From Spiroplasma monobiae MQ-1 (GTDB lineage Bacteria; Bacillota_I; Bacilli_A; Mycoplasmatales; Mycoplasmataceae): a stretch of 64,000 bases of DNA. Each line of letters begins with the position of its first letter. Within the stretch, counting starts at the first letter, position 1. Positions 29,565 to 40,958 of this stretch are shown here, piece by piece. Position numbers and translations under genes: made by a program. The notes beneath the pieces are model-generated. The model saw nothing but the letters and a program-made list of their open reading frames with translations, ran no database searches and was not told where the DNA came from. Where the stretch lies: the NCBI RefSeq assembly GCF_002865545.1, contig NZ_CP025543.1, positions 558,001 to 622,000 on the forward strand, in the 5' to 3' direction.

Positions 29565-30218
29565 TTATTTTAAGTGTTCCAATAAAATTTCACTTATTTT
29601 TAAACTTCCTTGTGAAAGTATTAAGTTAAATTGTTCTTCATTTGAACCATTATCAATATGATCACTTATAATCTTTAAAGATATTATAGGCTTTTTAAAG
29701 ATATAAGCTGATTGAAAGAACCCAAAACATTCCATATCAAAAATTTTGATTGTTTCACTAATTGGGTTAATTATTTTATCAACTTTTTCATTTGAGTTAA
29801 TAAACACATCACTAGAACAAATATCTACTTGTTCAAATTCTTTAAAACTTTCTAAAAGTTCTTTTTCACTACTATAAAATGAAGGCATTCCAGGAACTTG
29901 TCCTAAAGTATAACCAAATCCAGTAGCATCAGCATTACCCAAATAACTGTTTTTTACAACAACTGGTTGAAGTGGTTGTAATTCATTTGAAAAAGTTCCT
30001 ACAAGTCCTGCATTTATAAATAAATCTATATTGAACTTTTGATTAACATATGCAAAACAACTTGATGCATTTATTATTCCTACTTTTGAAATGGCTATAT
30101 AAATATTTTCTTTTTGATATATTTCAAAATAATCATTTTCAATTAATTGAGCATCTAACTCTTCAATTAAACTTTGAGCTTCTTGCTTCATAGCAAATAA
30201 TATAGCGTATTTTTTCAT
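29565..30218 (-). CDS. mtnN: 5'-methylthioadenosine/S-adenosylhomocysteine nucleosidase
   Basis: 217 residues. FAMKQEA carries the catalytic Glu near position 12, INAGLVG is the purine-binding strand, and DMECFGFFQSAYIF plus ISDHID give the substrate-binding Glu and the catalytic Asp. The enzyme removes adenine from MTA and SAH, which arise from SAM use, so it recycles the by-product of the methylases in this window. Fourth-to-last base of the NadD-YqeK gene is 4 nt upstream of the ATG, so the two are co-transcribed. Confidence 0.92.
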   Translation of the reverse strand: MKKYAILFAMKQEAQSLIEELDAQLIENDYFEIYQKENIYIAISKVGIINASSCFAYVNQKFNIDLFINAGLVGTFSNELQPLQPVVVKNSYLGNADATGFGYTLGQVPGMPSFYSSEKELLESFKEFEQVDICSSDVFINSNEKVDKIINPISETIKIFDMECFGFFQSAYIFKKPIISLKIISDHIDNGSNEEQFNLILSQGSLKISEILLEHLK

Positions 30219-30222
30219 TTTC

Positions 30223-31323
30223 TTATTTATCTCCTTTTATTCAAAAATTATAAGTTTCAATAAGAGACTTCCCTATTGAATCAATTGAGTGCTTTTGTAT
30301 TGCAACTTCATATTGATTTTTTAATAGTTCTTTAAAACCAAGTTCTAAATCAGATTTTACTAGTGCTCTTAAGTTTTCTACACCTTCATAATTTCTTTCT
30401 GCTGAAATTTTATCAGCACAAAAAACTATCATATCAAGAGTTGTCATATCAGTTGAACCAACTGTGTGTTTGAATATTGAATCAATTATTTCTTTGTCAG
30501 AAAATAATCAATCATTTTTTAAATGATATGCTCCAACAAATGAATGTCACACAGGAGTTGGTTCATTTAATAAATCCTTATTATTTAGTTCTAAACATTT
30601 TCTCATATCTTGTTCGCTTCAATGCTTAGCAACATCATGAAGTGTTCCTGCAATTTGTGCTTTGTTTAAATCAACATTGTTTAATCTGGCAAGTTCCATT
30701 GCCATTTGTCCAACATTTAAAGAATGAAAATATCTTTTCTCATCCATTTTACTTTCAACTCTTTCAAGTAAATACATCAGATTATTATTTACATAATCAT
30801 TAACTTCTTTTATTTGTAAATTTAAATTTTCTAAGTTTCTAATTTTTGTAGAACTTAAATGATTATTTTCAAATTCAAAAGTTTCTAAATTATATTTGTC
30901 AACAATAGTTTGATTGAAATCTTTTGTTCTTAAAAAAACTTTAAAATTAATTTCCTTAATTAACTGTTGAAAATTATCTCACTTTTCAAAATTATCTAAC
31001 TGATCAGATCCCATAATAAATGAGAATTCAAATTCTGGATACTTTGATTTAAAGTACTTAACACTATCGTAAGTAAAACTTGATGTTTGTTTTGATATTT
31101 CATAAGTATCTATTTTTGCAAAGTCTAGATCTTTTAAAGCCAATTTGAGCATTTCTAATCTTTGAGTTACACTTGAAGTTGATAAGTTCTTAAAAGGATT
31201 AACGTAAGCTGGGACAACTCAAACTTCGTCGAAGTGAAGTTTGTCTTTACAACTTTTAATTATGTTTACATGATCTGTGTGAACAGGATCAAAACTTCCC
31301 CCAAACAAAGCTATTCTTTTCAT
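30223..31323 (-). CDS. nadD: NadD-YqeK fusion, nicotinate-nucleotide adenylyltransferase
   Basis: 366 residues in two domains. Residues 1-190: nucleotidyltransferase with GGSFDPVHTDH and SSTKIRN (final ISSTxIR-like motif), making deamido-NAD from NaMN and ATP. Residues about 190-366: HD-domain YqeK with RYFHSLNVG, LHDVAKH; known YqeK proteins hydrolyse diadenosine tetraphosphate. Fusion of the two is a feature of mollicutes. Overlaps neighbouring genes closely (stop to mtnN ATG 4 nt; ATG 1 nt after the HAD stop), forming an operon of HAD, nadD-yqeK and mtnN. Confidence 0.92.
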
Positions 31324-31324
31324 T

Positions 31325-32185
31325 TTATTGTTCCTTACTAATTAGTTCTTTTAAATATTTTCCTACACCATTGTTATCAATGTGGTCAATTACTTTTCAA
31401 GCAATTTCTTTTAAATTTTCTACAGCATTACCAACAGCAATACCATATGGCAATTCACCTACCATTTCCATATCATTATTGTTATCCCCAATAACATGAA
31501 TGTCATTTAAATCCACATTCATAATCTCAGCTCATTTTTTAATACCACTTGCTTTATTAACACCTTTTGGCATTGCATCAACTAAAATTCTTGATTGAAT
31601 TATTGTTGAAGGATTATATAAACCTTTTTCTTCTAAATATAGTTTTAGTTTTTCCGCTTTTTCAACTTCTAATTCACTGTCAAGTGAATACATTAATTTA
31701 ACTGTTCTGTGAATATCGTTTCTAACTTCTTCAATTAATTCATTATAGTCGTTATATAAAATAAATTGTGGTTGATCTTCATCTGCATAGTGTCCATAAA
31801 GTTCTTTATAAGCTTTAACTCTTTCTGCATTTTTCAAAGCACACAAAGTTGTTGCTGTATATAAAGAAACATCTAAGTCATTGTCAATTGAATATTGTAA
31901 TAAATCTAATACAACTTCTTTATCCATTAATGCTTCATAATAGACTTCTCAAGTCACTGGGTCGGTAATAGCTCCCCCATTTGAACTAATAACAGGTAAA
32001 GTAACATTTAATTGTTTAACGTAGTACTTCATGTTTTGAAAAGCTCTTCCTGTAACAATAAAAAAATTATTGCTTGTTTGTTTTTGATAATCATTTATAT
32101 CTTTAATTGTTTCATCTAATATTTTAAAGTCACTGTTTTTTACAACAGTACCATCTAAGTCACTTCCAATATAAGGTAATTTCAT
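31325..32185 (-). CDS. Cof-type HAD-superfamily phosphatase
   Basis: 286 residues. IGSDLDGTVV is motif I, TGR motif II, GDNNNDMEMV motif IV. Cof-type cap. Distinct from the HAD gene at 28487. The start MKLPYIGSDLDG has GGAGGATATAAGACT upstream; longer frames exist but lack a site. First gene of the operon with nadD-yqeK and mtnN. Substrate unknown, most likely a phosphosugar or nucleotide. Confidence 0.88.
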
Positions 32186-32223
32186 AGTCTTATATCCTCC
32201 AAAATTAATTTTACAAGATAATA

Positions 32224-32266
32224 TAAAAAATAACCACCTCATAAGTGAAAATGGTTATTTTTTATA
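32224..32266 (-). terminator. Intrinsic terminator of the 32255 gene
   Basis: AAAATAACCA/TGGTTATTTT stem with a 20-nt loop and T-run on the minus strand. Confidence 0.7.
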
Positions 32267-33991
32267 TATATAACTTGTTGTAAAGTATTCCATTGTTGAA
32301 ACACTTACAATATGAACTGGATATTTATCAACTTTCATTACAGGAATAGCATTTAAGATATCATTTATAAATAAAATACCTTCAATTTTTATTTCTGATT
32401 CATCACCATTTAATTCAATTCCAAGTTTTTTAATTTGTTTTTTTAGTTTCTTTAAATCTTTTGCAACTGTATTGAATGTTCTTGAAAACATCATTGATAC
32501 AATTCTTGAGTTTAAACCATAAGTATCGATTGTTCTTTTAGCATTTATTCAATCAATATTTTCTGCTGAATAAAAGTTTGTAAGGACAAAAAATAATCTA
32601 TTTAGTGCTTTATCATATAAAATACAATCTACCAAAGAACTATTTACTCCATTATTTTTTTCATCTATAAAGAACGGAAGCGTTTTAGGATCAATTGCTT
32701 TCATAACACCAAATCTTTTTTCAATTTTTTTAAGTTGTTCATTTATTGTAGGATTGTAATCTTTTCTCAACATTACATTAAATGTTTTTGAAAGTTTTTT
32801 GTCAAAGAAGTGATATTCTCTTTGCATATGATAGGCCATTCAAATAAATTCAGGAAAAGCTAATAAAATAGGATTTCCATTTGAATCTCTAAATTCTAAA
32901 ATTGGTTTTTTATATATTAAATCATAGAAATTATCTAGCTTATAATTTCTATATTCTTCTGACTTTTTATCAAAAGTAACATATTTAATAATAAATTCTA
33001 TTTCTTCCATTGTATATAATTTTTGACTTGCAGCAGAAGCTTCTGTGAAAAGAGTTTGTTCTAATTCAACTACACTATAGTATGGTTTGTTTAAATATAT
33101 TTTTTTAATTTCATCAGCTACAACAAAGTAATCATTAAGATTAACATTTCCAACCAACATTAATTGTTTGTAATAATCTCTTACTTGATTTTCTATTGTT
33201 ATATAGTAAGGTTCTAAACTTCAACCTCTAAAATCATTTACAATAGTTTTTCTCTTTTCGTTTTCTTCTTCAAATCCTTCTTCATCAAAAAAACGATCAT
33301 AGTTCATTGGAACAAGTACATTACTATTTATTTTTGGATAACTTCTTTTTGAATCATTTATTTTAAAAGCATAGTCACTTAAATCACATGAGTATTTTAT
33401 GTAAGTATACATTCACATAAATAAAAAAATATCTTTATAAGCTTTTAAAGAATATAAATCCTTTTCTATATACTCATCCATTCTTTGAAAAATATTAAAT
33501 GTATCTATGTCAGTATCTAAATAACTCAATCCAAAAGTTGTTAAGGTCTCATAATATTCTTTTAAGCTTTTTTTGTAAATATTGTAATTAAATTTCTCGT
33601 TAAAAAATTTAAATACTCTCAAATCAACATTGTATATAAGTTTATTAATTGTTGATAGTAAAACATATTCTTGAGAAACTAGTCTTGCTCCTAAAAAAAC
33701 TAAACTTGTAAAAAGAGATTTTACAATTTTTCTTTCCCCATCATTTTTTACTTTTACAAATTCCTTTTTTTCTTTTTTATAAGAATGTGTTATATAAAAT
33801 TCATATCTTTCTTTTATTCTTTGTTCAATATTAACTTTTAATTCATGCATATTATTTTCATACTTTTTAAATAGTAAAAAAGCATTTTCCAAATCTTCAC
33901 CTTTTATGTCAAAGTAGTCAAAATAATTTAATTTATCTTCAAAATCATAAAAGCCATTTTTACCAGCTATTTTATTAAAGTGTTTTTCCAT
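32255..33991 (-). CDS. Hypothetical protein, 578 aa
   Basis: Not recognised. The frame needs four TGA(Trp) readthroughs (near 33413, 33221, 32840 and 32549) and would be split into fragments by standard annotation. Start at ATG 33991 (MEKHFNKIAGKNGFY) has GAGGTGCCTT upstream. Soluble, rich in Lys, Tyr and Phe, no signal peptide or recognisable domain. Single gene flanked by terminators on both sides. Confidence 0.65.
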
Positions 33992-34057
33992 AAGGCACCT
34001 CTTCAAAATGTTAAGTATATTATACCTTTTTTTCGCTTGCTTTAATAGAGGTCAAAA

Positions 34058-34086
34058 AGAAAAACACACTTGAGTGTGTTTTTTAT
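34058..34086 (-). terminator. Intrinsic terminator of the zinc-ribbon gene
   Basis: AAACACACT/AGTGTGTTT stem with TTTTTC on the minus strand. Confidence 0.8.
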
Positions 34087-34328
34087 ATTTCCTTATAATC
34101 TTTTAATAAGCAATTTTCACATAAGTTCTTAATCCTATTTAATTGAGAAACTGTCATGTATTGAGAAGGCTTTCTGCAAGAATCACATTCAATATTATTA
34201 TTTTCTGTGTGTTGTGCATTAAATTCTTTTATTGCACAATCTTTACAAAATACAATTATAGTATTTAATTGATTTATTTTTTTAAGTTCTGCTGGTTTAG
34301 AACAATTTGAACAAATATATTCTTTCAT
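34083..34328 (-). CDS. Double zinc-ribbon protein, 81 aa
   Basis: Two tandem copies of a CxxC...CxxC unit: CSNC...CKDC (residues 6-31) and CDSC...CENC (48-74), separated by a short linker. The halves align (KxxQLNxI spacing), indicating an internal duplication. No nuclease or polymerase domain. Could be a ribosome or RNA-polymerase associated zinc protein; not known. Preceded by 378 nt of untranslated leader. Confidence 0.75.
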   Translation of the reverse strand: MKEYICSNCSKPAELKKINQLNTIIVFCKDCAIKEFNAQHTENNNIECDSCRKPSQYMTVSQLNRIKNLCENCLLKDYKEI

Positions 34329-34706
34329 AATATCCTCTTTTTCTTATAATAATCTAATTATATTTAAAAATAAGGCGTTTATTTTTAAAAAAATAAATAT
34401 TTTTTTAAAAAAATTGATTTTTTGATTAAATTTTGATATATTTAATTTGTCCTTTTGGACAACTATGACGATTAAACTATGTGGGCGCAGTTACATCACT
34501 TATCTGACGCATTCATTCTTTAATTCAATATAACATCCTTTCTTTCGATGAGGTCACTTGTATTGGTCATAGTTATAAGTGACCTTTCATTACTCATTCA
34601 TATCTTTTTAATTATTAGCAAATCAATTACATATGCGAAAGCATGATTAATAATATAAAAAAAATACGCTGACCCTAAGGCGTATTTTTTTCGTTTATTT
34701 TGTTTT
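34329..34706. other. Structured 378-nt spacer or leader
   Basis: Shows TTGTCC/GGACAA at 34447-34462 with a TTTT loop, AGGTCACTT/AAGTGACCT at 34551-34585, and a local GCGAAAGC near 34636, unlike the plain AT-rich spacers elsewhere. It lies upstream of the zinc-ribbon gene on its strand and could be a long leader or a separate RNA. I could not match it to a known RNA class. Confidence 0.4.
34661..34692 (-). terminator. Intrinsic terminator of the 34707 gene
   Basis: AAAATACGC/GCGTATTTT stem, 10-nt loop, T-run on the minus strand and also on the plus strand. Confidence 0.8.
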
Positions 34707-35321
34707 TTACTTGTTTCTTTTTCTGTAAAGCGGTGCTGTCATTCAAATATGAATGAACATAAACAATATTGGCATAATAATTTGCCCTATTATATAAATT
34801 CAAGCTTTTTGACCATCAGGATATAATAAAATATTTCCAGTTTTAGTTAAATACATCCCTTGTGCATAAACAGATCAACTTATTGCTAAAGAAACGAATG
34901 TAACTATTAATATTTTAGAAAGAATATCAATTGTTTTAGCCTTTTTAAAGCCTCTTCATATAAATAGGTTGATAAAACTTAAAAATATTAATAAGCATTG
35001 TATAGATAACATTGAAATTATAAATATATCTAAATTACCAGCTATGTAAGTGCTATTTGGAAAGTTTGTTGTTCCATTGCTTATTTCATTATTTAATAAT
35101 TCAAAAAATCTAACCATTTGTCCGAAAGGAACAACTATATATGATCCAGTAATTGATAATTCATAATCACTTGAAAAGTTTAATCCTTTAAAAATAACTG
35201 TTAAACTGCCATCTTGTGTTTTATATTCAAAACCTAATAAACAAAAATATAAAAAGAAGTAAAGTATAACTAAAACATTTATTATGAGTAATGCATATTT
35301 TGCTGGTAACCTAAAATTCAT
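34707..35321 (-). CDS. Hypothetical four-helix membrane protein
   Basis: 204 residues. Hydrophobic segments at about 10-30, 90-120, 135-150 and 170-190, separated by polar loops of 60 residues (first) and short loops. Continues past TGA(Trp) at 34956 to TAA. AGAGGTAAATTAT before the ATG. No transporter or enzyme motif seen. Located between the zinc-ribbon gene and the large repeat protein. Confidence 0.7.
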
Positions 35322-35367
35322 ATAATTTACCTCTTATTCTTAATATATTTTACTAAAAAAATAAACA

Positions 35368-35393
35368 AAAAACCAACTATTTAGTTGGTTTAT
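35368..35393 (-). terminator. Intrinsic terminator of the repeat-protein gene
   Basis: AACCAACTA/TAGTTGGTT stem with TTTTTTG on the minus strand; the TAG stop is in the stem. Confidence 0.8.
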
Positions 35394-38082
35394 AAGTATT
35401 AATAATATAGTTTATGAATATAGAGTCTTCCCCGCCTTCAGGAGCAGTTTCCTCTTCACCAACTTGAGTTTTTACACTAAATGATGAGTCATCACCTTCT
35501 TGTATTTTATAACCTTCTTTAGCTTTTACAGTAACTGTAAAAGTAACATCAGCAATTTCATATTCACTTGAAGTTGCTTCTTTAACAGAATCAATTTCTA
35601 ATCCTTCAGTAAGTTCGGCTGCTTTTAGAGCATCAATTGCTTCATTATTTGTTTTAAAAGTTGTCTTTGCAATTTCATCAAGAACAGCTTGAACTCCAGA
35701 AGTTGAAACTTCTTTATCTTCAGGAGCAGTTTCCTCTTCAACAACTTGAGTTTTTACACTAAATGATGAGTCATCGCCTTCTTTAATTACATATCCTGTT
35801 TTAGCTTTTACAGTTACTGTAAAAGTAACATCAGCAATTTCATATTCACTTGAAGTTGCTTCTTTAACAGAATCAATTTCTAATCCTTCAGTAAGTTCGA
35901 CCGCTTTTAGAGCATCAATTGCTTCATTATTTGTTTTAAAAGTTGTTTTTGCAATTTCATCAAGAACAGCTTGAACTCCAGAAGTTGAAACTTCTTTATC
36001 CTCGGGAGTTGTTTCTTCTTCACCCACTTTAGTTTTTACACTAAATGATGAGTCGTCACCTTCTTTAATTACATATCCTGTTTTAGCTTTTACAGTTACT
36101 GTAAAAGTAACATCAGCAAATTCATATTCACTTGAAGTTGCTTCTTCAACAGAATCAATTTCTAATCCTTCAGTAAGTTCGACCGCTTTTAGAGCATCAA
36201 TTGCTTCATTATTTGTTTTAAAAGTTGTTTTTGCAATCTCATTAAGAGCAACTTGAACTCCAGAAGTTGAAACTTCTTTATCCTTAGGAGTTCCAGTACC
36301 CTTAACAATTAAAGTTATTTCAAAATCCATTGAATCTCCAGGAGCTAATTGGAATCCATTTTTTAATTTAAATTCTACTTTTACAGTTAATGGATAATTT
36401 TCACTTATATCTTCAGGAACTTGAGATACTATGGTTGCATTTTGACTTAAGATACCATATTTTTCTCCAGATACACCTAATAAATTATTTATAGCTTCTT
36501 TTTGATAGTATTGCCCAGCAAAAGCAGTTGCATGTTTTTCTAATTCATCTTTATACCCTTCAATATCTGCATAATTAACTGTTACCTTTATTTTGGCAAT
36601 AACTCCAAATGATGTTTTATCATTTTCCTTAATTTTATAACCATTATCTGCTTTTACAGTAACTGTGAATTGTTTGTTTTCAGTTTCATCATCTCTAGTT
36701 GATTTTACTTCTACTTTATCTATAATCAAACCTTTATCTAACTCAATTTTTTTAATGAAATTAATTGCTGAAGAATTATCATCAAATGGATCTACATTTC
36801 CAGCCAAAGCTTCATCCAAAGTTTTTTGCACATTTTCTGTAGAAACAACTTCCAATCCTTTTGTGACAGTTACTTTAAATGTAACTTCTTTAGCATCTCC
36901 GTAAGTTAGTTTAATATTTGCAGTTCCCTCAGCAACAGCAACTACTGTTAATGTATCTTTACTTGTGTCTACAGTTACAGTTGCAACCGAGACTTTATCT
37001 GATTCCGCTTTTAAAACAGAATCATTTTTATTTTGAATAGTGACTTTTTGATCTTGTGTTTGACCTATTTCCAAACTCATATCTGAAACAGAACCGATAA
37101 TTGGTGTGGGAACCGATACTTTTAATGCAACTTCATGAGGACCTTTTTGAGAATCTGTTAAACTATATCCACTTTTTGCCTTTAAATTAATTGAATAAGT
37201 AACATCGTAAGTATCTGCAGCTCTGAAAGAAACCTTAGTAACATTATTTACAGAGGCTTGATCATTAAAGTTCAATTTTTTAATTGCATCTTCTGCGGCT
37301 TTTTCATTAGCATAAGGTTCATTTTCTTTTAAACCATTTAAAACGGATTGAATATCAGAATCAGATAAAGTTGATGGTGTTTTTTCTCCAAAAAAATACT
37401 TGTAACCAAAGTAACCACCAACAGCAGCTCCACCAATCAATGTTATAGTTAACAATGCAATCATTAATTTCTTAAAACCTTTACCTTTTGGTTTTTCGCT
37501 AACTATCCTAACATTGTGATTTGAATTTTTATCTTCTCTTCTATTTCTTCTTTCATCTATATAGTCATCATCATATCTATCATCTCTTTTTGATCTTTTG
37601 TCTTCTCTGTGATTTTCATCTCTTCTATCATCATAGCTATCTTCGTATCTTGAATTTCTTCTTGATTCTTCTCTTCTTGAAGTTATGTTTCTACTATTTG
37701 TAAGGATTGACTTTAAAATGCCAATTTCTTCCATAACTTCTTTTTTATCCTCTAAAACTCAATCGATTTTTTTACTTAATTCTCTAATTTGTTTTTCTAT
37801 AGATGAACTGTCAAAATTTGAAGAACCATTAAAATTATTACTATTTTGATTATTTGAGTAATCACGGTTGTGATTGTGATCATGACCACCACATGAACCA
37901 CTGGCATTAGTTAATGGTAAACCAAAAAATTGCCCGTAGTTTTGAGGTGTTTGTGTAGGTATTCCTTGTGCTGTTTGAATATAATTTGTTGCATCAACTA
38001 AACGCGAGAATTTTGCAACAATAAGATTTGAAAATGTATTAACAACACAATACATTCCATCAACAATGTTTATAAAATACAT
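35377..38082 (-). CDS. Large membrane-anchored repeat protein, 901 aa
   Basis: Five parts: (1) about residues 1-110, MYFINIVDGMYCVV... domain also found alone in the protein at 38227, with a CGGHDHNH His-rich stretch; (2) about 135-195, very Arg/Asp/Glu-rich low complexity; (3) one transmembrane helix about 204-228; (4) about 230-600, several diverged beta-rich repeats, each with a GYxIKExDxxSF-type end; (5) 601-882, three near-identical 94-residue repeats. Orientation is presumably N-in, repeats outside. An adhesin or surface spacer is likely. TGA(Trp) at 37759 joins parts 1 and 2, so a shorter start at 37734 would miss the N-terminal domain. Confidence 0.8.
35437..36282 (-). repeat. Three tandem 282-nt coding repeats
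   Basis: Units start at 36282, 36000 and 35718 (each begins DKEVSTSGVQ) with an exact 282-nt period and few substitutions, the first being the most diverged. High similarity suggests recent duplication or gene conversion. Confidence 0.9.
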
Positions 38083-38204
38083 TTGTTAGCCCTCCAGTAA
38101 ATTAGCCTTTTTTACTTTAATTAGATAAATTATACCATAATATGATATTTTCTTAAAGACATATATTATAGACCAACAAAATAATAATTGCTAGTTTTTT
38201 TAAA

Positions 38205-38252
38205 AAAAATAAAGTTCAAAAACACTTTAAATAGTGACTTTTGAACCTTTTC
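38205..38252 (-). terminator. Intrinsic terminator of the 38227 gene
   Basis: GTTCAAAA/TTTTGAAC arms around the stop codon with further pairing and a T-run on the minus strand. Confidence 0.65.
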
Positions 38253-38568
38253 TATTTTTTTTGCTATTTTTCATGATTAAAGATTTTTCTTGAGTTTCAA
38301 TTTCTTCTATAAATTCTACAGGAGTATCATTTACATTTTCTATTTCAGGAACAATGTCTATAACTTCAATATTTAACCTTCTTTTTTCTTCGATTAAAAA
38401 TTCTTCTTTATTAAACTTTGTTTTATCATTTTCATTAAGTATAACTATCCCATTTATTGAAGTTACATATGATCTTGCATCTTCAAAGCTATTAAATTTA
38501 GCTATTAAAAAACTATCTTCGAAATTATATACACAGTAAAGATCATCTAATAAATTTATATAGTACAA
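38227..38568 (-). CDS. Small paralogue of the repeat protein's N-terminal domain
   Basis: 113 residues starting at TTG: GGAGG lies 6 nt before it and YYINLLDDLYCVY then aligns with the start of the 901-residue protein (YFINIVDGMYCVV). AKF and A-x-Y-x2-x-NG/QG positions also match. The C-terminus is Lys/Ser-rich. It has no transmembrane helix or repeats. Adjacent to its long paralogue on the same strand, 144 nt upstream. Probable interaction module; function unknown. Confidence 0.7.
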   Translation of the reverse strand: MYYINLLDDLYCVYNFEDSFLIAKFNSFEDARSYVTSINGIVILNENDKTKFNKEEFLIEEKRRLNIEVIDIVPEIENVNDTPVEFIEEIETQEKSLIMKNSKKNRKGSKVTI

Positions 38569-38644
38569 GTTATACCTCCAAAATTTCAAGAACGATTTAT
38601 TTAAAATAATTATATCATAATTTGGCTATATTTTAATTCAAAGA

Positions 38645-38674
38645 AAAAACCCTTTAAATGAGGGTTTTTTTATC
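38645..38674 (-). terminator. Intrinsic terminator of the 38670 gene
   Basis: AACCCT/AGGGTT stem followed by TTTTTTC on the minus strand. Confidence 0.75.
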
Positions 38675-40925
38675 AAATATTAGCATTATAATCTGGATTA
38701 TTTTTATTGTCTGAAACATGTTTTTTTCAATATTCTTCAATAAGTGGTTTTCATTCATCGCTTATTGCTAAACCATATGGGAAAGTACCCATAAATCTAG
38801 AACTGTCATTTCATCATTGACCAATATTGTTTAAATCCTCATCACTATCCAAACGTTTTCCGTATATGTTTACTTTTCCAACATACATTCTTTGACTTTG
38901 ATCTTCTTTATCTCAAAGCTTTTTTAAACCTCTATCATATATATCGGTTCTAAGTTTATCCATATTTCTTGTAGTCATATTTATTTGACCTTCTTGAAGT
39001 AACTGAGCAAAAGCAATATCATCATCTGCTTTTGAATAATCTACATTTGAAGAAGTACTTTCTGAATAGTCTAAACTTACTTTCTTATTGTGTATTTCTA
39101 GATTATTTGAAGAGTCATAACCAAATATTTCAATTAGTTTTTCAGTTGCATACTTATTAAATAGTGCAATTACATGATAAATTCTTCATGAATCATGATC
39201 AACACCAGATATTTCTTGTTCACCATCAAGAGAAATAGCTTCATTTAATTTCTCTAGCATAATAGTTTCTAAATTACTTACACTTGCAGGCAATGAATGA
39301 TTTTGTAAACCAAATATATCTAAATCAAGTCTTTTTTCTGGTAATTGATTAATATATTGAATAAGAGCATTATAACTTCCATTTTGAGGTGATAATCTTT
39401 GACCTAAAAACACATTTCTAAAGCCTTTATCAGAAATATATTCTTCTTGACTTCTATTTTCATCAGGTTTATATCATTGTTCTTCTTTTCCAGTGATTGG
39501 AGTAGAACCTGATCAATAATATATTTCAAATTTATATGATGAGTCATATCCAAAATCAAAGTATGAACTTTGATTTGTAAGTGTCATAGAGCTTCTACCA
39601 TTATTTTTGTAAAGTATTGCATTTAATTGCCCTGAATAAAATGCAAATTGATTTGAATTTACATCAAATTTATTTCTCGAATCTTCAATAACTTCTTGAA
39701 ATTTATTTGCAAATTGAGTTTTATTAATAGAACCAAACTCATTTCCATTATTTCTAATTGTGTTAATCATTGAACTAAATTCATCTAATAGAGTTTTGTT
39801 TGTTCATTCTTTACTTTTTAAATTATTCACAGCATTTGTTAAACTTCCCATCATTCCAGTAACAATTGCATCTGCATCAGCTTTTTCTGTTTCATCAAAT
39901 AAAGGTCTTCCTTCTTTATCTTTTAAATTATGTCTATCGATTGCTTCACAAATCATTACAACATAGATTTGATTTTTAATTATGTTATCTATTTGTTTTG
40001 CATCCATGCCTTCAGAAATATAGAATGGATTTGCCAATATATATTCGTTTAAAGCTTGCTCTATTTTTTCTTTAGAGTTTTGTAATATCATATTTCCAAA
40101 ATCTAAATTAATAATTTTATTATTTATAAAATCAGCAGCACTTGGAGAAAAGTTAAAAATACCTGATGGAACTTTTGCAGTTTTACCAGTTTGCATTCTG
40201 TTTAACTCAAATAATTTAGAAGATGTTGAATAACCTTGATATATAACACCTTTTGTATCCTGTTGGTCATTTATAACAGGATCTACAACATTTATTTCAT
40301 CTGAACCTTGTTTGTGCACACCTTCTGGGTGTGATTCATCTAAAACAACAATTCCACTATTGTCTGCTACAAGTTTTCTATTTATATTAATTCTTGCATA
40401 AACAGGTTCTCTTACACCATTTCAACCAAGCAAATCTTCATCTAAAAAAGTAACTGAAAGAGATCAGTCATTTTTGTTTTTCATTCATCCACTAACATTA
40501 TTAAATAATCCAGCTGATGTATTTCCACTAACTAAATCTTTAATTGTTCATTGTGATTGTCAAGTTAATTTATTTGCAATTCACCCATAACCAGGAACTT
40601 TTGAAGAAATTTCACTTAAAAATTGATTAGCCATTATATAAACACCTAAACTTTTTTTAATCATTCCTCCCATTGGATTATTTTGAATAGCTTCTGATAA
40701 ACCAAGGCTTTCTAAAACTTTGTCGATATCTTCATTAGACATTAAAGAATTAACTTTAACTCCACTTTTCACTAATTGGTCTTCAGTCAAATTATAAATA
40801 GATAGTATCTTTTCTTGGTCAGTATAGTTCAAAGAAGTGTCAAGACCACCGTTACATGCAACAACTGTTGTCGAAGCAACAACAGTTAAAGTTAATGAAC
40901 CTAAAATTGAACAAATTTTTTTCAT
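38670..40925 (-). CDS. Large lipoprotein, 751 aa
   Basis: Signal peptide MKKICSILGSLTLT with lipobox VVAC (Cys24). The frame needs at least a dozen TGA(Trp) codons and runs continuously to a TGA(Trp)-TAA end at 38670. The mature protein is rich in Asn, Ser and aromatic residues, without a recognised domain; long lipoproteins of this type are common in spiroplasmas and surface-exposed. AAAGGATGTTAAGAT precedes the ATG. Confidence 0.75.
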
Positions 40926-40958
40926 ATCTTAACATCCTTTCAATTCTAATTAATTATA

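Noticed and set aside
36665-36904. Plus-strand ORF opposite the repeat protein
   Set aside because: Antisense of beta-rich coding sequence, no start signals.
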